Origin: Methylobacterium iners
GTDB taxonomy: Bacteria; Pseudomonadota; Alphaproteobacteria; Rhizobiales; Beijerinckiaceae
DNA length: 64,000 nucleotides
Assembly (NCBI RefSeq): GCF_022179305.1
Contig: NZ_BPQP01000028.1
Location: 1 to 64,000 of the forward strand
Direction: 5' to 3'
In this document: in pieces, positions 19,942 through 28,842 of the stretch
Position numbering within the stretch: the first letter of the stretch is position 1
How the letters are laid out: each line of letters opens with the position of its first letter
Position numbers and translations under genes: made by a program
Notes under the pieces: model-generated
Databases searched by the model: none
What the model was told of the DNA's origin: nothing
The model's input: only the letters and a program-made list of their open reading frames with translations

Positions 19942-19974
19942 CGAAGCCTCCGAACGGACCTTTCGGAGGCTTCG
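19942..19974. terminator. Bidirectional hairpin terminator
   Basis: A perfect 13-bp stem (19942-19954 with 19962-19974) encloses a 7-base loop. It lies between the convergent LytM gene and the small secreted-protein gene, so it can stop transcription from both sides. Confidence 0.75.
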
Positions 19975-20008
19975 TGCCGCCTTGGGGCTTGAGCACCGGG
20001 CGCGGGCC

Positions 20009-20293
20009 TCAATCCTGATCGTCGTCATCGTCCCGGGAGCGGCGCCTCGGCCCGTAGCCGTAACCCCGCTCGCGGTAGCCGTCGCGACCCCTGTAGCCCT
20101 CGCTGCGGCGGTAGCGCCGCTCGTAGAAGCGGCGGCCGCGATCATCGTCGCGGACCAGGGTGTCGATGCGGGTGTGGACGCCGTTCGAGCTGTTCGAGCT
20201 CGAATTCGACGAGGTGTTCCCGGCCAGGGCGGTCGTGGCCGTCAGCAGGGCCAATCCCGAGAATGCCAGCGAAAATGCCAGAATGCGTCTCAT
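20009..20293 (-). CDS. Small secreted Arg/Tyr/Gly-rich protein
   Basis: A 94-residue precursor with a clear signal peptide (MRRILAFSLAFSG to ATTALA, about 25 residues). The mature part has a Ser/Asn-rich segment followed by an Arg/Tyr/Gly-rich stretch (RRYRRSEGYRGRDGY) and an acidic tail of five Asp. No domain is known; similar exported charged proteins are common in Methylobacterium. A strong GGAGGAGG ribosome site precedes the start. It is probably periplasmic. Confidence 0.7.
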   Translation of the reverse strand: MRRILAFSLAFSGLALLTATTALAGNTSSNSSSNSSNGVHTRIDTLVRDDDRGRRFYERRYRRSEGYRGRDGYRERGYGYGPRRRSRDDDDDQD

Positions 20294-20434
20294 GGCGCGC
20301 CTCCTCCGTTGCGTGGGGAAGGCTGATCACGGTTGCGATGAATGCCGGATGAGCCGCGGGGCAGGGTGCCACCGATCCGGCGAGCGCACGGGATCGTGTC
20401 CCGTCGCGCCGAGAGGGTCGGTCTGCGCGGGCGT

Positions 20435-21319
20435 TCAGGCCAGGCGCTGCCCGAGCCGACCCGCGAGGTCCTGGATGAACTGGAAGGCGGTGCGGCCCGA
20501 GCGCGAGCCTCGCGTCGTCGCCCATTCCAGCGCCTCGGCCCGCAGCCGTTCCGGCTCCACGGCGAGTCCGTAGCGATCGGCATAGGCGCGGATCATCGCC
20601 AGGTATTCGTCCTGGCTGCATTTGTGGAAGCCGAGCCAGAGGCCGAAGCGGTCCGAGAGCGAGACCTTTTCCTCCACGGCCTCGCCCGGATTGATGGCGG
20701 TCGAGCGCTCGTTCTCGACCATCTCCCGGGCCAGCAGATGCCGCCGGTTCGAGGTGGCGTAGAACAGGACGTTCTCAGGCCGGCCCTCGATGCCGCCGTC
20801 GAGCGCGGTCTTGAGCGACTTGTAGGAGGTGTCCTGCCCGTCGAACGAGAGATCGTCGCAGAACACGATCCAGCGGTGCGGGTCCGGGCGAAGGAGAGCC
20901 ATCAGGTCCGGCAGCGCCTCGATGTCCTCGCGGTGGATCTCCACGAGCTTGAGGGGGAGGGCCCCCTCCGCCCGCGCCGCGTTGATCTCGGCATGGGCTG
21001 CCTTGACGAGGGAGGACTTGCCCATGCCGCGCGCACCCCAGAGCAGCGCGTTGTTGGCGGGCAGGCCCTCGGCGAAGCGCGCGGTGTTCTCGACGAGGGT
21101 GTCCCGCGCCCGGTCGATCCCGGTCAGGATACCGATCTCGACGCGGTTGACCCGCGGCACGGGCAGCAGCCGACGCTCGGGCCCCCACAGGAAGGCGTCC
21201 GCGCTCGTGACGTCGGTCCTCGGCGTCGCGGCTGGGGCTGATCGCTCCAAGGCGTCGGCGATACGCTCGAGCAGGGGCAGGATCGCGTCGAGCGTGGGGG
21301 GCGGTGGCGTGGCCGTCAT
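20435..21319 (-). CDS. DUF815-family AAA+ ATPase
   Basis: A 294-residue ATP-binding protein of the DUF815 family (AAA+ fold). The Walker A motif is WGARGMGKSSLVKA (about 85-98) and the Walker B region is WIVFCDDLSFD (about 145-155); a sensor-type YATSNRRHLL follows. Family members are widespread in proteobacteria, but their cellular role is not established. The start at 21319 gives the usual N-terminus; an upstream extension is possible but unlike relatives. It is divergent from yajC. Confidence 0.88.
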   Translation of the reverse strand: MTATPPPPTLDAILPLLERIADALERSAPAATPRTDVTSADAFLWGPERRLLPVPRVNRVEIGILTGIDRARDTLVENTARFAEGLPANNALLWGARGMGKSSLVKAAHAEINAARAEGALPLKLVEIHREDIEALPDLMALLRPDPHRWIVFCDDLSFDGQDTSYKSLKTALDGGIEGRPENVLFYATSNRRHLLAREMVENERSTAINPGEAVEEKVSLSDRFGLWLGFHKCSQDEYLAMIRAYADRYGLAVEPERLRAEALEWATTRGSRSGRTAFQFIQDLAGRLGQRLA

Positions 21320-21420
21320 GAAAAGGGACCCCGGGTGCGGAAGAGCCGCGTCTTTAGAAGCTTCGCGCCGCGAAATCACGCACGGCCTCACCCCGACCCA
21401 TTCGCCTCACCCCGGCGCCG

Positions 21421-21448
21421 TTGCTTTCACTCGGACCCTGGCTATAGT
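21421..21448 (+). promoter_or_regulatory. Sigma-70-like promoter for yajC-secDF
   Basis: TTGCTT at 21421-21426 and TATAGT at 21443-21448 are separated by 16 bases, about 80 bases before yajC. A GC-rich imperfect hairpin (about 21467-21498) follows in the presumed leader. Confidence 0.45.
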
Positions 21449-21528
21449 CCGCGCGCTTTTTAAGCCGGCCCGCAGGCGCTCGACGCCTCCGCGGGCTTTG
21501 GCCGCTTTAAACTCAAGGAGTCACGCGT

Positions 21529-21864
21529 TTGATCACCCCCGCCTTCGCGCAAGGGGCCGGCCCCGCTGCTGGCGGAGCGGACATCGCCTTGCAGGTGGTG
21601 CCGTTCGTCCTCATCTTCGTCATCATGTACTTCCTGATCCTCCGCCCGCAGCAGCGCCGCGTGAAGGAGCATCAGAACATGGTCAAGAACGTGCGCCGGG
21701 ACGACACGGTCGTGACCACCGGCGGCATCGTCGGGCGCGTGACCAAGGTGGCCGACGAGGCCTCCGAGATCGAGGTGGAGATCGCGCCCAACGTCCGCGT
21801 GAAGGTCGTGCGCACGATGATCGCCGAGGTCCGCGTCAAGGGCGGCCCGGTCAAGGCGGCCTGA
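21529..21864 (+). CDS. yajC: Sec translocon accessory subunit YajC
   Basis: YajC is a small single-pass inner-membrane protein that associates with SecD-SecF and the SecYEG channel. The 111-residue product has one membrane helix (about 22-42, VVPFVLIFVIMYFLI) followed at once by the family motif RPQQRRVKEHQ and a cytosolic beta domain (DDTVVTTGGIVGRV). The start is TTG, supported by AAGGAG eight bases upstream. secD begins 35 bases after the stop. Confidence 0.94.
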   Translation: MITPAFAQGAGPAAGGADIALQVVPFVLIFVIMYFLILRPQQRRVKEHQNMVKNVRRDDTVVTTGGIVGRVTKVADEASEIEVEIAPNVRVKVVRTMIAEVRVKGGPVKAA

Positions 21865-21898
21865 GGGCCTCGCGCCGACACCAGGAACGAGTGGGCGG

Positions 21899-23506
21899 AT
21901 GCTGCGCTTTTCGAGAACCAAGATCATTGCGACGCTGGCGGTCATCCTGATCGGCCTCAGCCTCGCCGTTCCGAGCTTCATCCCGGCGGACAGCCGCAAG
22001 GCCTTCATGGCCTCGCTCCCGGGCTGGTTCCCGAGCTGGATCATCCCGACGCGCTCCATCGTGCTCGGCCTCGACCTCCAGGGCGGCTCGCAGCTGCTCC
22101 TCGAGGTCGACCAGAACGAGCTCACCGCCTCGCAGGCCAAGGCGCTGCGCGACGACGTCCGCCGCGTCCTGCAGCAGGAAAGCGTGCGCGCCGAGGGCGG
22201 CATCCAGCTCCTCCAGCGCGGCGTGCAGGTCCGGATCGCGGATGCCGCTGCCCGCGCCAAGGTGCTGCCCAAGCTCCAGGAACTCTCCCAGCCGATCCAG
22301 AGCACGCTGGTCACGCAGGGCGGGGGGCGCACGCTCGAGGTCACCGAGCAGCCCGACGGCCTCATCCGCCTCGTCAACACCGATGCCGGCATCCTCGACC
22401 GCACGCGCCGCGCCGTGAGCCAGGGCATCGAGGTCATTCGCCGCCGCCTGGATTCCACGGGGACGACCGAGCCCTCGATCCAGCAGCAGGGCGCCGACCG
22501 CATCCTGATCCAGGTGCCCGGCGAGCAGAACCCGGAGCGCCTGGAGCGCCTGCTCGGCTCCACCGCCAAGCTCGAATTCCGGATGCTGTCCGACACGCCC
22601 TCGGGCGATGTCGACCTCCTGCCCTCGAAGGACCAGGGCGGCGCCCGGGTGCCGGTCGAGCGGCGCGTCATGGCCGATGGCGGCGACCTCGTCGATGCTC
22701 AGCCCGCCTTCGACCAGCAGACGCAGGAACCGATGGTGAGCTTCAAGTTCAACCTGAAGGGCGCCCAGCGCTTCGGGCAGGCCACCTCGGAGAATGTCGG
22801 CCGCCGCATGGCGATCGTGCTCGACAACGAGGTCGTCTCCGCTCCCGTGATCCGCTCGGCCATCACCGGCGGCAACGGCCAGATCACCGGCAACTTCACC
22901 GTGCAGCAGGCCAACGACCTCTCCGTGCTGCTGCGCGCCGGCGCCCTGCCGGCGAAGTTCACCGTCGTCGAGCGCCGCGTCGTCGGGCCGGGCCTCGGCC
23001 GCGACTCGATCGAGGCCGGCAAGATGGCGACTCTCGCCGCCGCCGCCCTCGTCATCGCCTTCATGTTCGCGACCTACGGCGTGTTCGGCTTCTTCGCCAA
23101 CATCGCCCTCATCGTCCACGTCGGCCTCATCCTCGGCCTGATGTCGGTGCTTGAGGCCACGATGACGCTGCCCGGCATCGCCGGCATCGTGCTGACCATC
23201 GGCACAGCGGTTGATTCGAACGTGCTGATCTACGAGCGCGTCCGCGAGGAGGTGAGGGCCGGGCGCTCCATCGTCTCGGCGCTGCAGGCCGGCTTCGACA
23301 AGGCCTTCGCCACCATCATCGACTCGAACTCGACCATGGCGATCGCCGCGATCATCCTGTTCTTCATGGGCTCCGGCCCGGTGAAGGGCTTCGCCGTCGT
23401 GTTCATCCTCGGCATCCTCACGACCGTCATCACCGCGGTGACGCTGACCCGCATGATGATCGCGTTGTGGTATAACTACGCCCGACCCAAGGCCCTGCCT
23501 TTCTGA
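21899..23506 (+). CDS. secD: Protein translocase subunit SecD
   Basis: SecD works with SecF to use the proton gradient for late steps of protein export. The 535-residue protein has a first membrane helix (about 8-27), the family motif LGLDLQGGSQLL (about 59), a large periplasmic region (about 70-360) and five further helices with the RND-type segment TIGTAVDSNVLIYERVREE (about 440). Length fits alphaproteobacterial SecD as a separate subunit. A 264-base gap with a palindromic repeat separates it from secF, which is unusual because the two genes are often adjacent. Confidence 0.95.
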   Translation: MLRFSRTKIIATLAVILIGLSLAVPSFIPADSRKAFMASLPGWFPSWIIPTRSIVLGLDLQGGSQLLLEVDQNELTASQAKALRDDVRRVLQQESVRAEGGIQLLQRGVQVRIADAAARAKVLPKLQELSQPIQSTLVTQGGGRTLEVTEQPDGLIRLVNTDAGILDRTRRAVSQGIEVIRRRLDSTGTTEPSIQQQGADRILIQVPGEQNPERLERLLGSTAKLEFRMLSDTPSGDVDLLPSKDQGGARVPVERRVMADGGDLVDAQPAFDQQTQEPMVSFKFNLKGAQRFGQATSENVGRRMAIVLDNEVVSAPVIRSAITGGNGQITGNFTVQQANDLSVLLRAGALPAKFTVVERRVVGPGLGRDSIEAGKMATLAAAALVIAFMFATYGVFGFFANIALIVHVGLILGLMSVLEATMTLPGIAGIVLTIGTAVDSNVLIYERVREEVRAGRSIVSALQAGFDKAFATIIDSNSTMAIAAIILFFMGSGPVKGFAVVFILGILTTVITAVTLTRMMIALWYNYARPKALPF

Positions 23507-23588
23507 TCGGCAGGACTTCGCGTTTTCGATTCCGAGAGGAGCCCGATACGATCTCCATGTGATCGACCCGGCTGGAGAAGCCCACCCC

Positions 23589-23699
23589 GTCATCCCGGGG
23601 CCGCGAAGCGGAACCCGGGATCCAGACGCACAGGTGGTCCAGCTTGAATCGTCGGCGGTTCTGGATTCCGGGTTCGCTCTTCGAGCGCCCCGGGATGAC
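23589..23699. repeat. Long palindromic dispersed repeat between secD and secF
   Basis: A 111-base element starts GTCATCCCGGGG and ends with its complement CCCCGGGATGAC; a second pair (GAACCCGGGATCCAG with CTGGATTCCGGGTTC) lies inside. It can fold into one long stem. A shorter relative with the same outer GTCAT-CCGGG ends is at 31701-31736, which supports a dispersed family. Elements of this look are common between genes in alphaproteobacterial chromosomes. Confidence 0.7.
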
Positions 23700-23770
23700 A
23701 GGGCGGGTGATGCGAAGGGACGTGGTGACGTGGATATCGTGCGAGGCCCGCTCAAAACCTGAGACCGACC

Positions 23771-24715
23771 ATGCGCCTGCTCCGCCTCTGGCCCGACGAG
23801 TCGCATTTCGACTTCATGCGCTTCCGGCGCTTCACCTTCCCGCTCTCGGCGTTGCTGTCGGTGGCGACGGTGGTGCTGTTCATGACGATCGGCCTGAACT
23901 TCGGCATCGACTTCAAGGGCGGCACGCTGGTCGAGCTGCAGGCGAAGAGCGGCACGGCCGATGTCGGCGCCGTGCGCCAGACCGCCAACGCCTTCGGCTT
24001 CGGCGAGACCGAGGTGCAGGAGCTCGGCGGCCAGGGCAACATCCTCGTCCGCTTCCCCCTCCAGCCCGGCGAGCAGGGCCAGACGGCCGTGATGCAGAAG
24101 GCGCACGCCGCCTTCGACGCGGATTTCGAGTTCCGCCGCACCGAGACGGTGGGCCCGCGCGTCTCGGGCGAGCTCGTCCAGTCGGGCACGATCGGCGTCG
24201 TGCTCTCCGTCGTGGCGGTGCTGCTCTATCTCTGGTTCCGCTTCGAGCGGGAGCTGGCGCTCGGCGCCATCGTCGGCACGCTCCACGACATCGTGCTGAC
24301 GCTGGGCATCTTCGTGATCAGCCGGATCGAGTTCAACATGACCTCGATCGCCGCAATCCTCACCATCGTCGGCTACTCGCTGAACGAGACCGTGGTGGTG
24401 TTCGACCGGACGCGCGAACTGATGCGCCGCTACAAGACGATTCCCACGGTCGAGCTCCTCAACCTCTCGATCAACTCCACCATGTCGCGGACCGTGATGA
24501 CGGGCACCTCGGCCTTCCTGTCGCTGCTCGCCCTGGTGCTGTTCGGCGGCGAGGCGATCGAGGGCTTCGCCATCGTCATGCTGGCTGGCGTCGTGATCTG
24601 CACCTACTCGGCCATCTTCGTCTCGACGCCGTTCCTGATCTATATCGGCCTGATGCTTTCGGGGGCGAAGGCGCCGGCGCGCCAGGGCGGACGCGTGGCG
24701 CAGGCGGCGGAGTAG
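23771..24715 (+). CDS. secF: Protein translocase subunit SecF
   Basis: The partner of SecD in the inner membrane. The 314-residue product has a first helix (about 21-40), the motif FGIDFKGGTLVELQ (about 45), a short periplasmic domain (about 55-135) and five C-terminal helices with TIVGYSLNETVVVFDRTRE (about 200). The start lies seven bases after a GAGAC-like weak ribosome site. The next gene starts eight bases after the stop, so secF is likely co-transcribed with the Mth938 and synthase genes. Confidence 0.95.
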   Translation: MRLLRLWPDESHFDFMRFRRFTFPLSALLSVATVVLFMTIGLNFGIDFKGGTLVELQAKSGTADVGAVRQTANAFGFGETEVQELGGQGNILVRFPLQPGEQGQTAVMQKAHAAFDADFEFRRTETVGPRVSGELVQSGTIGVVLSVVAVLLYLWFRFERELALGAIVGTLHDIVLTLGIFVISRIEFNMTSIAAILTIVGYSLNETVVVFDRTRELMRRYKTIPTVELLNLSINSTMSRTVMTGTSAFLSLLALVLFGGEAIEGFAIVMLAGVVICTYSAIFVSTPFLIYIGLMLSGAKAPARQGGRVAQAAE

Positions 24716-24722
24716 CCCCGCC

Positions 24723-25109
24723 TTGACATCCGGCAGCCTGCACGACGGCTTCGTCCCGGGGCGTCACCTCATCGACGCCTACGGGAATGGCGGGTTCCGC
24801 TTCGCAGAGATGTCGCATCGGGGCTCGATCCTCGCGACGCCGGCAGGAATTCGGGCCTGGGACGTCGCGCATCCGGGCGCCATCGACCGCAACGCCCTGC
24901 GCCCGATCCATGCCGAGGCGGGCGTCGTCGAACTGCTCCTGATCGGAACCGGCCTCGACATCGCACCGTTGTCGGAGGGTCTCAGACGCTGGTTGAAGGA
25001 GGCGGGCATCGGGCTCGACGTGATGCAGACCGGCGCGGCCGCGCGCACCTACAACATCCTGCTGGCGGAGAACCGCAAGGTCGCCGCTGCCCTGATCGCC
25101 GTCGCGTGA
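24723..25109 (+). CDS. Mth938/DUF498 domain protein (NDUFAF3-like)
   Basis: A 128-residue protein of the Mth938-like (DUF498) family, the bacterial relatives of the mitochondrial complex I assembly factor NDUFAF3. Recognisable parts are IDAYGNGGFRFAEMSHRGSIL, the ELLLIGTG loop and GLDVMQTGAAARTYNILLAE. The start is TTG, eight bases after secF. The stop overlaps the GTG start of the next gene, a relative of NDUFAF6, suggesting coupled synthesis. Alphaproteobacteria are the ancestral group of mitochondria, so a link to complex I or membrane protein insertion is reasonable but inferred. Confidence 0.82.
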   Translation: MTSGSLHDGFVPGRHLIDAYGNGGFRFAEMSHRGSILATPAGIRAWDVAHPGAIDRNALRPIHAEAGVVELLLIGTGLDIAPLSEGLRRWLKEAGIGLDVMQTGAAARTYNILLAENRKVAAALIAVA

Positions 25110-25993
25110 CTGAGACGGACGCCTCCCCACGCACCGACGAGGGCCTGGCCTTCGCCTTCGCCCATTGCGAGACCCTGGTGCGGGAGGGCGACCCGGACCG
25201 CTACATCGCCACCCTGTTCGCGCCCGCCGCCTTCCGGCCCCACCTCTTCGCGCTCGCCGCCTTCGGCCTCACCATCGCGCGCGTCCGCGACGCGGCCTCG
25301 AACCCCATGGCCGGCGAGATTCGGCTGCAATGGTGGCGCGACGCGCTGCAGGGCGAGGCGAGGGGCGACGTGCGCGCCAATCCCGTTGCCGCGGCGCTCG
25401 ACGACGCCATCGTCAAGCGCAAGCTCGGGCGCCAGCCCTTCGTCGACCTGATCGATGCCCGCGTGTTCGACCTCTACGAGGATCCGATGCCGCGGGTGAA
25501 CGACCTCGAAGGCTATTGCGGCGAGACCGCCTCGGCCCTGATCCGCCTCGCTTCTCTCGTGCTCTGCGACGGCGCGGAGCCAGGGGGCGCCGCCGCGGCC
25601 GGCCATGCCGGGGTCGCCTACGGGGTCACCGGCCTGCTGCGGGCGCTGCCCTGGCACGCCCGGGCAGGGCAGGTCTACCTGCCCGCCGACGTCCTGCGTA
25701 CGCATGGCGTCACCCGCGACGACATCGTCACGGGACGCGGCGGGCCGGGTCTGGTCGGGGCCGCCGCCGACATGCGAGCCCTGGCCCGGCGCCACCTCGC
25801 GGCCTATGCGTCTGCCCGCGCCACGATCGCGCCGGCCGCCCGGCCGGCCTTCCTGCCCGTCGCCCTCGTCGGTCCCTACCTCGACGCGATGGAGCGCCCC
25901 GGCTACGACCCGCTCAACACGCGCATCGAGATCCCGCGCTGGCGCCGGCTCTGGCGCCTGTGGCGGGCGGCGCGGAGCCCGCTCGGGGCCTGA
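25106..25993 (+). CDS. Squalene/phytoene synthase family protein (NDUFAF6-like)
   Basis: A 295-residue all-helical protein of the squalene/phytoene synthase superfamily. It shows FRPHLFALAAFGLTIARVRDAAS, RLQWWRDALQGE and EGYCGETASALIRLA. The Asp-rich metal motifs of true phytoene synthases are weak, as in the NDUFAF6 subgroup that assists complex I assembly in mitochondria. The GTG start overlaps the previous stop by four bases. No other carotenoid genes are nearby, which argues against a pigment role. A catalytic prenyltransferase function cannot be ruled out. Confidence 0.78.
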   Translation: MTETDASPRTDEGLAFAFAHCETLVREGDPDRYIATLFAPAAFRPHLFALAAFGLTIARVRDAASNPMAGEIRLQWWRDALQGEARGDVRANPVAAALDDAIVKRKLGRQPFVDLIDARVFDLYEDPMPRVNDLEGYCGETASALIRLASLVLCDGAEPGGAAAAGHAGVAYGVTGLLRALPWHARAGQVYLPADVLRTHGVTRDDIVTGRGGPGLVGAAADMRALARRHLAAYASARATIAPAARPAFLPVALVGPYLDAMERPGYDPLNTRIEIPRWRRLWRLWRAARSPLGA

Positions 25994-26105
25994 GCCGCAT
26001 CACGGGCTCATCGGAAGGCCCCGGCACGCGGCCCGCCGATGGGTGGAGCGCTGGCGGATGCCGGTCCGGGTCTCGTGAGGGAAGCCGCGCGGCGACGCCA
26101 AACAC

Positions 26106-26786
26106 CTATCGGATGGGAACATCGAAAGCAGAATCCGGAAAGGGTTCGCGCTTGAGCGTGAAGTGCCACCATTCCAGAGCGTAGGGCTGAAAACCCGCTT
26201 GCTCCATCGCGGCGCGCAACCGGGCCCGGTTCGCCCGTGCCTGGGGACTGAGATCGCCGTGCGCGAAGTTCGAGCGCGGACTGAAGAGGTCGAACGCACT
26301 CCCCATATCGACCTCCTCGCCATTCGAGAGATCGAACATCGTCAGGTCGACGGTCGATCCTCGTGAGTGGCTCGATTCCCGGGCGATGTAGCCCAACCGG
26401 AACAGATCCTTCTTGTCGATCTCTGGGTAGAACTCCGCCTTGCCTTCGAGGTCTTTCGGATCGTCGGCCCATTTCACGAAGGCCGAGACCGCCCGCTTGG
26501 GACGGTAGCAGTCGAAGACCTTGAGGCCGTATCCGTCGGCTCGGATGGCCGCCTGCACTTTTTCCAACGCCTGGCTGGCTTCCCTCGTCAGCAGACACTT
26601 GGGCGCCTCGTAGCCGGGCACCGGTCTTCCCATGAAATTGTGGGCGCCGGCATAGCGCATCTCCAGCCGCAGGTCCGGCACGAGCTTGCCGGCGTCGACG
26701 AGCGGGGATGAGTTCTTCGCTTCCACGTCGGACGCCATGACACACAGGAACAAGGACACGAGACACCTTCTTCGGCCGCGAGCCAT
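26106..26786 (-). CDS. D-alanyl-D-alanine dipeptidase (M15D, VanX/DdpX-like)
   Basis: A zinc dipeptidase that splits D-Ala-D-Ala. The 226-residue precursor has a signal peptide (about 1-23, CLVSLFLCVMASDVEA). The zinc and catalytic motifs are SSHSRGSTVDLT (about 147) and EWWHF (about 210), and the family Arg lies in DCYRPKRAV. No vanH, vanA or vanS-like genes are nearby, so it is more likely a periplasmic cell-wall recycling enzyme than a resistance gene. ATG at 26786 was chosen because it gives the signal peptide; an upstream extension lacks one. Confidence 0.85.
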   Translation of the reverse strand: MARGRRRCLVSLFLCVMASDVEAKNSSPLVDAGKLVPDLRLEMRYAGAHNFMGRPVPGYEAPKCLLTREASQALEKVQAAIRADGYGLKVFDCYRPKRAVSAFVKWADDPKDLEGKAEFYPEIDKKDLFRLGYIARESSHSRGSTVDLTMFDLSNGEEVDMGSAFDLFSPRSNFAHGDLSPQARANRARLRAAMEQAGFQPYALEWWHFTLKREPFPDSAFDVPIR

Positions 26787-26925
26787 GACAAGCCTCGATC
26801 TGATGACAGGACGTTTCCGGGCGCAGCGATCTTCTTGTCGAGCCAAAACCCGATCGAACGACCGGCGGCCAAGTTCCGCGGTCAAGCGACGAGCAGGGAC
26901 GAACATGCATCTCGTTCAAATCGCA

Positions 26926-28734
26926 TCATTGCCGAAGCAGTATCCCGGTTCCTGCTTCCTTCTCGCCGTCGTGATGGTTCCATTTGGCCGACGCGCCGGA
27001 CTCGGCGAAATCGATCCTGACGTCATCCGGGCGATAGCTCGAGGAACCCGACGCCAGGATACCTTGCCCAAGGAAGGTGCCGGGCGACGTCATCTTTCCC
27101 CGGAGCACGAGCGTGAAGCGGATTGATCCATCCTGATTGTAGATCTTGATCGTTCCGCCGGAGAGCTGTGCGTTCATGCTGACGACGTAGCGGCGCGGGG
27201 GAAGCTGCGTCCCGTCGAGGCGTCTGCGGCTGACGAGACCCGTGTACTGCCCGGCGATTCGGTGCGCGTCCTCTGAGGAGGGCTTAAGCTCTGCTGGGGA
27301 TTGCGTATCGACGGCGGCGAGCTTGCCCGGAGCGCGGCGTTCTTCGAGATCCCTGCCCCTGGTCGGCAGGCCGGATGCTCCTTGGCAATTGGTGCCGCAA
27401 TCGCTGCCCGGTCGATCCGATGAGCTCGCATCGTCCGTGTTCCGCGAGGCGAACCCTGCCTGCGCTCTTGGTTCCGCCGGCGATGCTCCGGGCGGAGCGA
27501 TGATCTTGAGGTAGGCGCGTGCGACTTGCTGGTATGCGCAGATCCCGCCTCTCGCCTCGCAATCCGCCAGGTAGTCCTGATACCTGCTCTGCGCGCTGAG
27601 ACGCGTCCAGGCCAGTTCGTCGGCGCTCTTCTGGCTCACGCCGAGGCTGTCCTTCACCATGCCGAGGGCGGCTTCGAGGGCCTGGTCCTTGTGCGCGCAG
27701 ACCTCGCCGCACGAGCCGACGTAACGCTCGTAGCCGGCGCGACTGCCCTCGCCCTGAGCCTTTCGCCATTTCGCCTCGTCCCGAACGCCCGCCACGGCCC
27801 GGCTGACCGCGGGCACGGGCGCGCGAAGGGGCAGGTTGAAGGCCGCCGCATCGATCTCCGGCACCTGCTCGCGCCGACTCTCGCGTTGGGCGGTCTCAAC
27901 CACCTCCCGGGTCACATAGGCCTGCAGCTCGGACCAGCTCACCTGACCGGACCGATTGTCGTTGGCCTCGGCCGGCGCAGGCGCGGCGAGGCCGGCGGCT
28001 CCCATCAGGAAACGGCTGGTGAAGAGCCCGAGCTTGTTCTGCGCGTCCCAATTGGCCGGCGCCGAGCCGGAGGTTGCCACCAGCTTGACGACCCCGCCGC
28101 CGGTCCTGGGTTTGGTCGGCTGGAAACCGGGGGCGGAGACCGCCAGCAGGCCCTTTCCGTCGCTCCGTCCGGTCTCGCCGGTGAAGCAGGCATCCAGCAT
28201 CACCACGACCTGGCGGCTCGGACCGACCTTCCCCTTGATCATGTCGAGGTTGCGGTAGAGCGTCTCCAGCCCGTAGCCGGAGGAGGCGCGATCCGGATTG
28301 CCGTCGGAGGGAAGCAGGAAGGCCTGGCGCGTCTTCAGGTCCGGCACGCCGTGACCGGAATAGTAGACGAACACGTCCGATCGCCCGGCCTTGGCGCGGA
28401 GCCAGAGCTTGCCCGCTTGCGGCTCCGCCTCGGAGCCGAACCAGTCTTCCAGCTGGTTGCGGGTGGCATCCTTGAGCACCACCACGTTCTGCTCGCGAAA
28501 GCCGAGGCTGCGCACCAGGAAGTCGCGCATGGCATCGGCATCGTTGCCGGCGAAGTCGACCGGGACCGTGTTCAGGTAGGTCCTGTTGCCGATCACCACC
28601 GCGATCGAGTCGGCGGTGTCACCCTGGCCGAGCAGCGGTTGGGCGGAGGCTGGCGCCAGCCAGGCGATCAGCCAGAGGAGCAGCGCCGCTCGCCACGAGC
28701 CTGCCCCTCCGCCAAGTCGGGTTCGCCCGCTCAT
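26926..28734 (-). CDS. Exported caspase-family (C14) protein
   Basis: A 602-residue protein with an N-terminal signal (about 1-32, ALLLWLIAWLAPASAQ). A caspase p20-like domain follows (about 40-270), with IAVVIGNRTY, the catalytic His in VYYSGHGVPD and the catalytic Cys in VVMLDACFTG. The C-terminal half (about 330-600) has a segment with paired Cys (CGEVCAHKDQ, DCEARGGIC) and a final beta-rich part. Bacterial caspase homologues cleave after Arg or Lys and are linked to stress or cell death; substrates here are unknown. It is the third of three same-strand genes with a second caspase. Confidence 0.82.
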   Translation of the reverse strand: MSGRTRLGGGAGSWRAALLLWLIAWLAPASAQPLLGQGDTADSIAVVIGNRTYLNTVPVDFAGNDADAMRDFLVRSLGFREQNVVVLKDATRNQLEDWFGSEAEPQAGKLWLRAKAGRSDVFVYYSGHGVPDLKTRQAFLLPSDGNPDRASSGYGLETLYRNLDMIKGKVGPSRQVVVMLDACFTGETGRSDGKGLLAVSAPGFQPTKPRTGGGVVKLVATSGSAPANWDAQNKLGLFTSRFLMGAAGLAAPAPAEANDNRSGQVSWSELQAYVTREVVETAQRESRREQVPEIDAAAFNLPLRAPVPAVSRAVAGVRDEAKWRKAQGEGSRAGYERYVGSCGEVCAHKDQALEAALGMVKDSLGVSQKSADELAWTRLSAQSRYQDYLADCEARGGICAYQQVARAYLKIIAPPGASPAEPRAQAGFASRNTDDASSSDRPGSDCGTNCQGASGLPTRGRDLEERRAPGKLAAVDTQSPAELKPSSEDAHRIAGQYTGLVSRRRLDGTQLPPRRYVVSMNAQLSGGTIKIYNQDGSIRFTLVLRGKMTSPGTFLGQGILASGSSSYRPDDVRIDFAESGASAKWNHHDGEKEAGTGILLRQ

Positions 28735-28842
28735 CCTGGTCGTCCAACCTCGCGTCGTCGAAACGGACGCACGATGCCCGCGCCGCGGGTGTCCGGGAAG
28801 AGGCGGCGCTGGCATGAGGAACCGGAAGCCACCAAGACAGGA

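Noticed and set aside
21851-24286. Minus-strand open frame spanning secD and the secD-secF gap
   Set aside because: Shadow of secD and secF; it runs through a palindromic repeat and has no plausible start or domain.
25106-25993. Carotenoid phytoene synthase (crtB)
   Set aside because: No other carotenoid genes nearby and weak Asp-rich metal motifs; position after the Mth938 gene fits the NDUFAF6-like group better.
26106-26786. VanX-type dipeptidase as a glycopeptide resistance gene
   Set aside because: No vanH, vanA, vanR or vanS relatives are nearby; exported stand-alone dipeptidases are common in cell-wall recycling.
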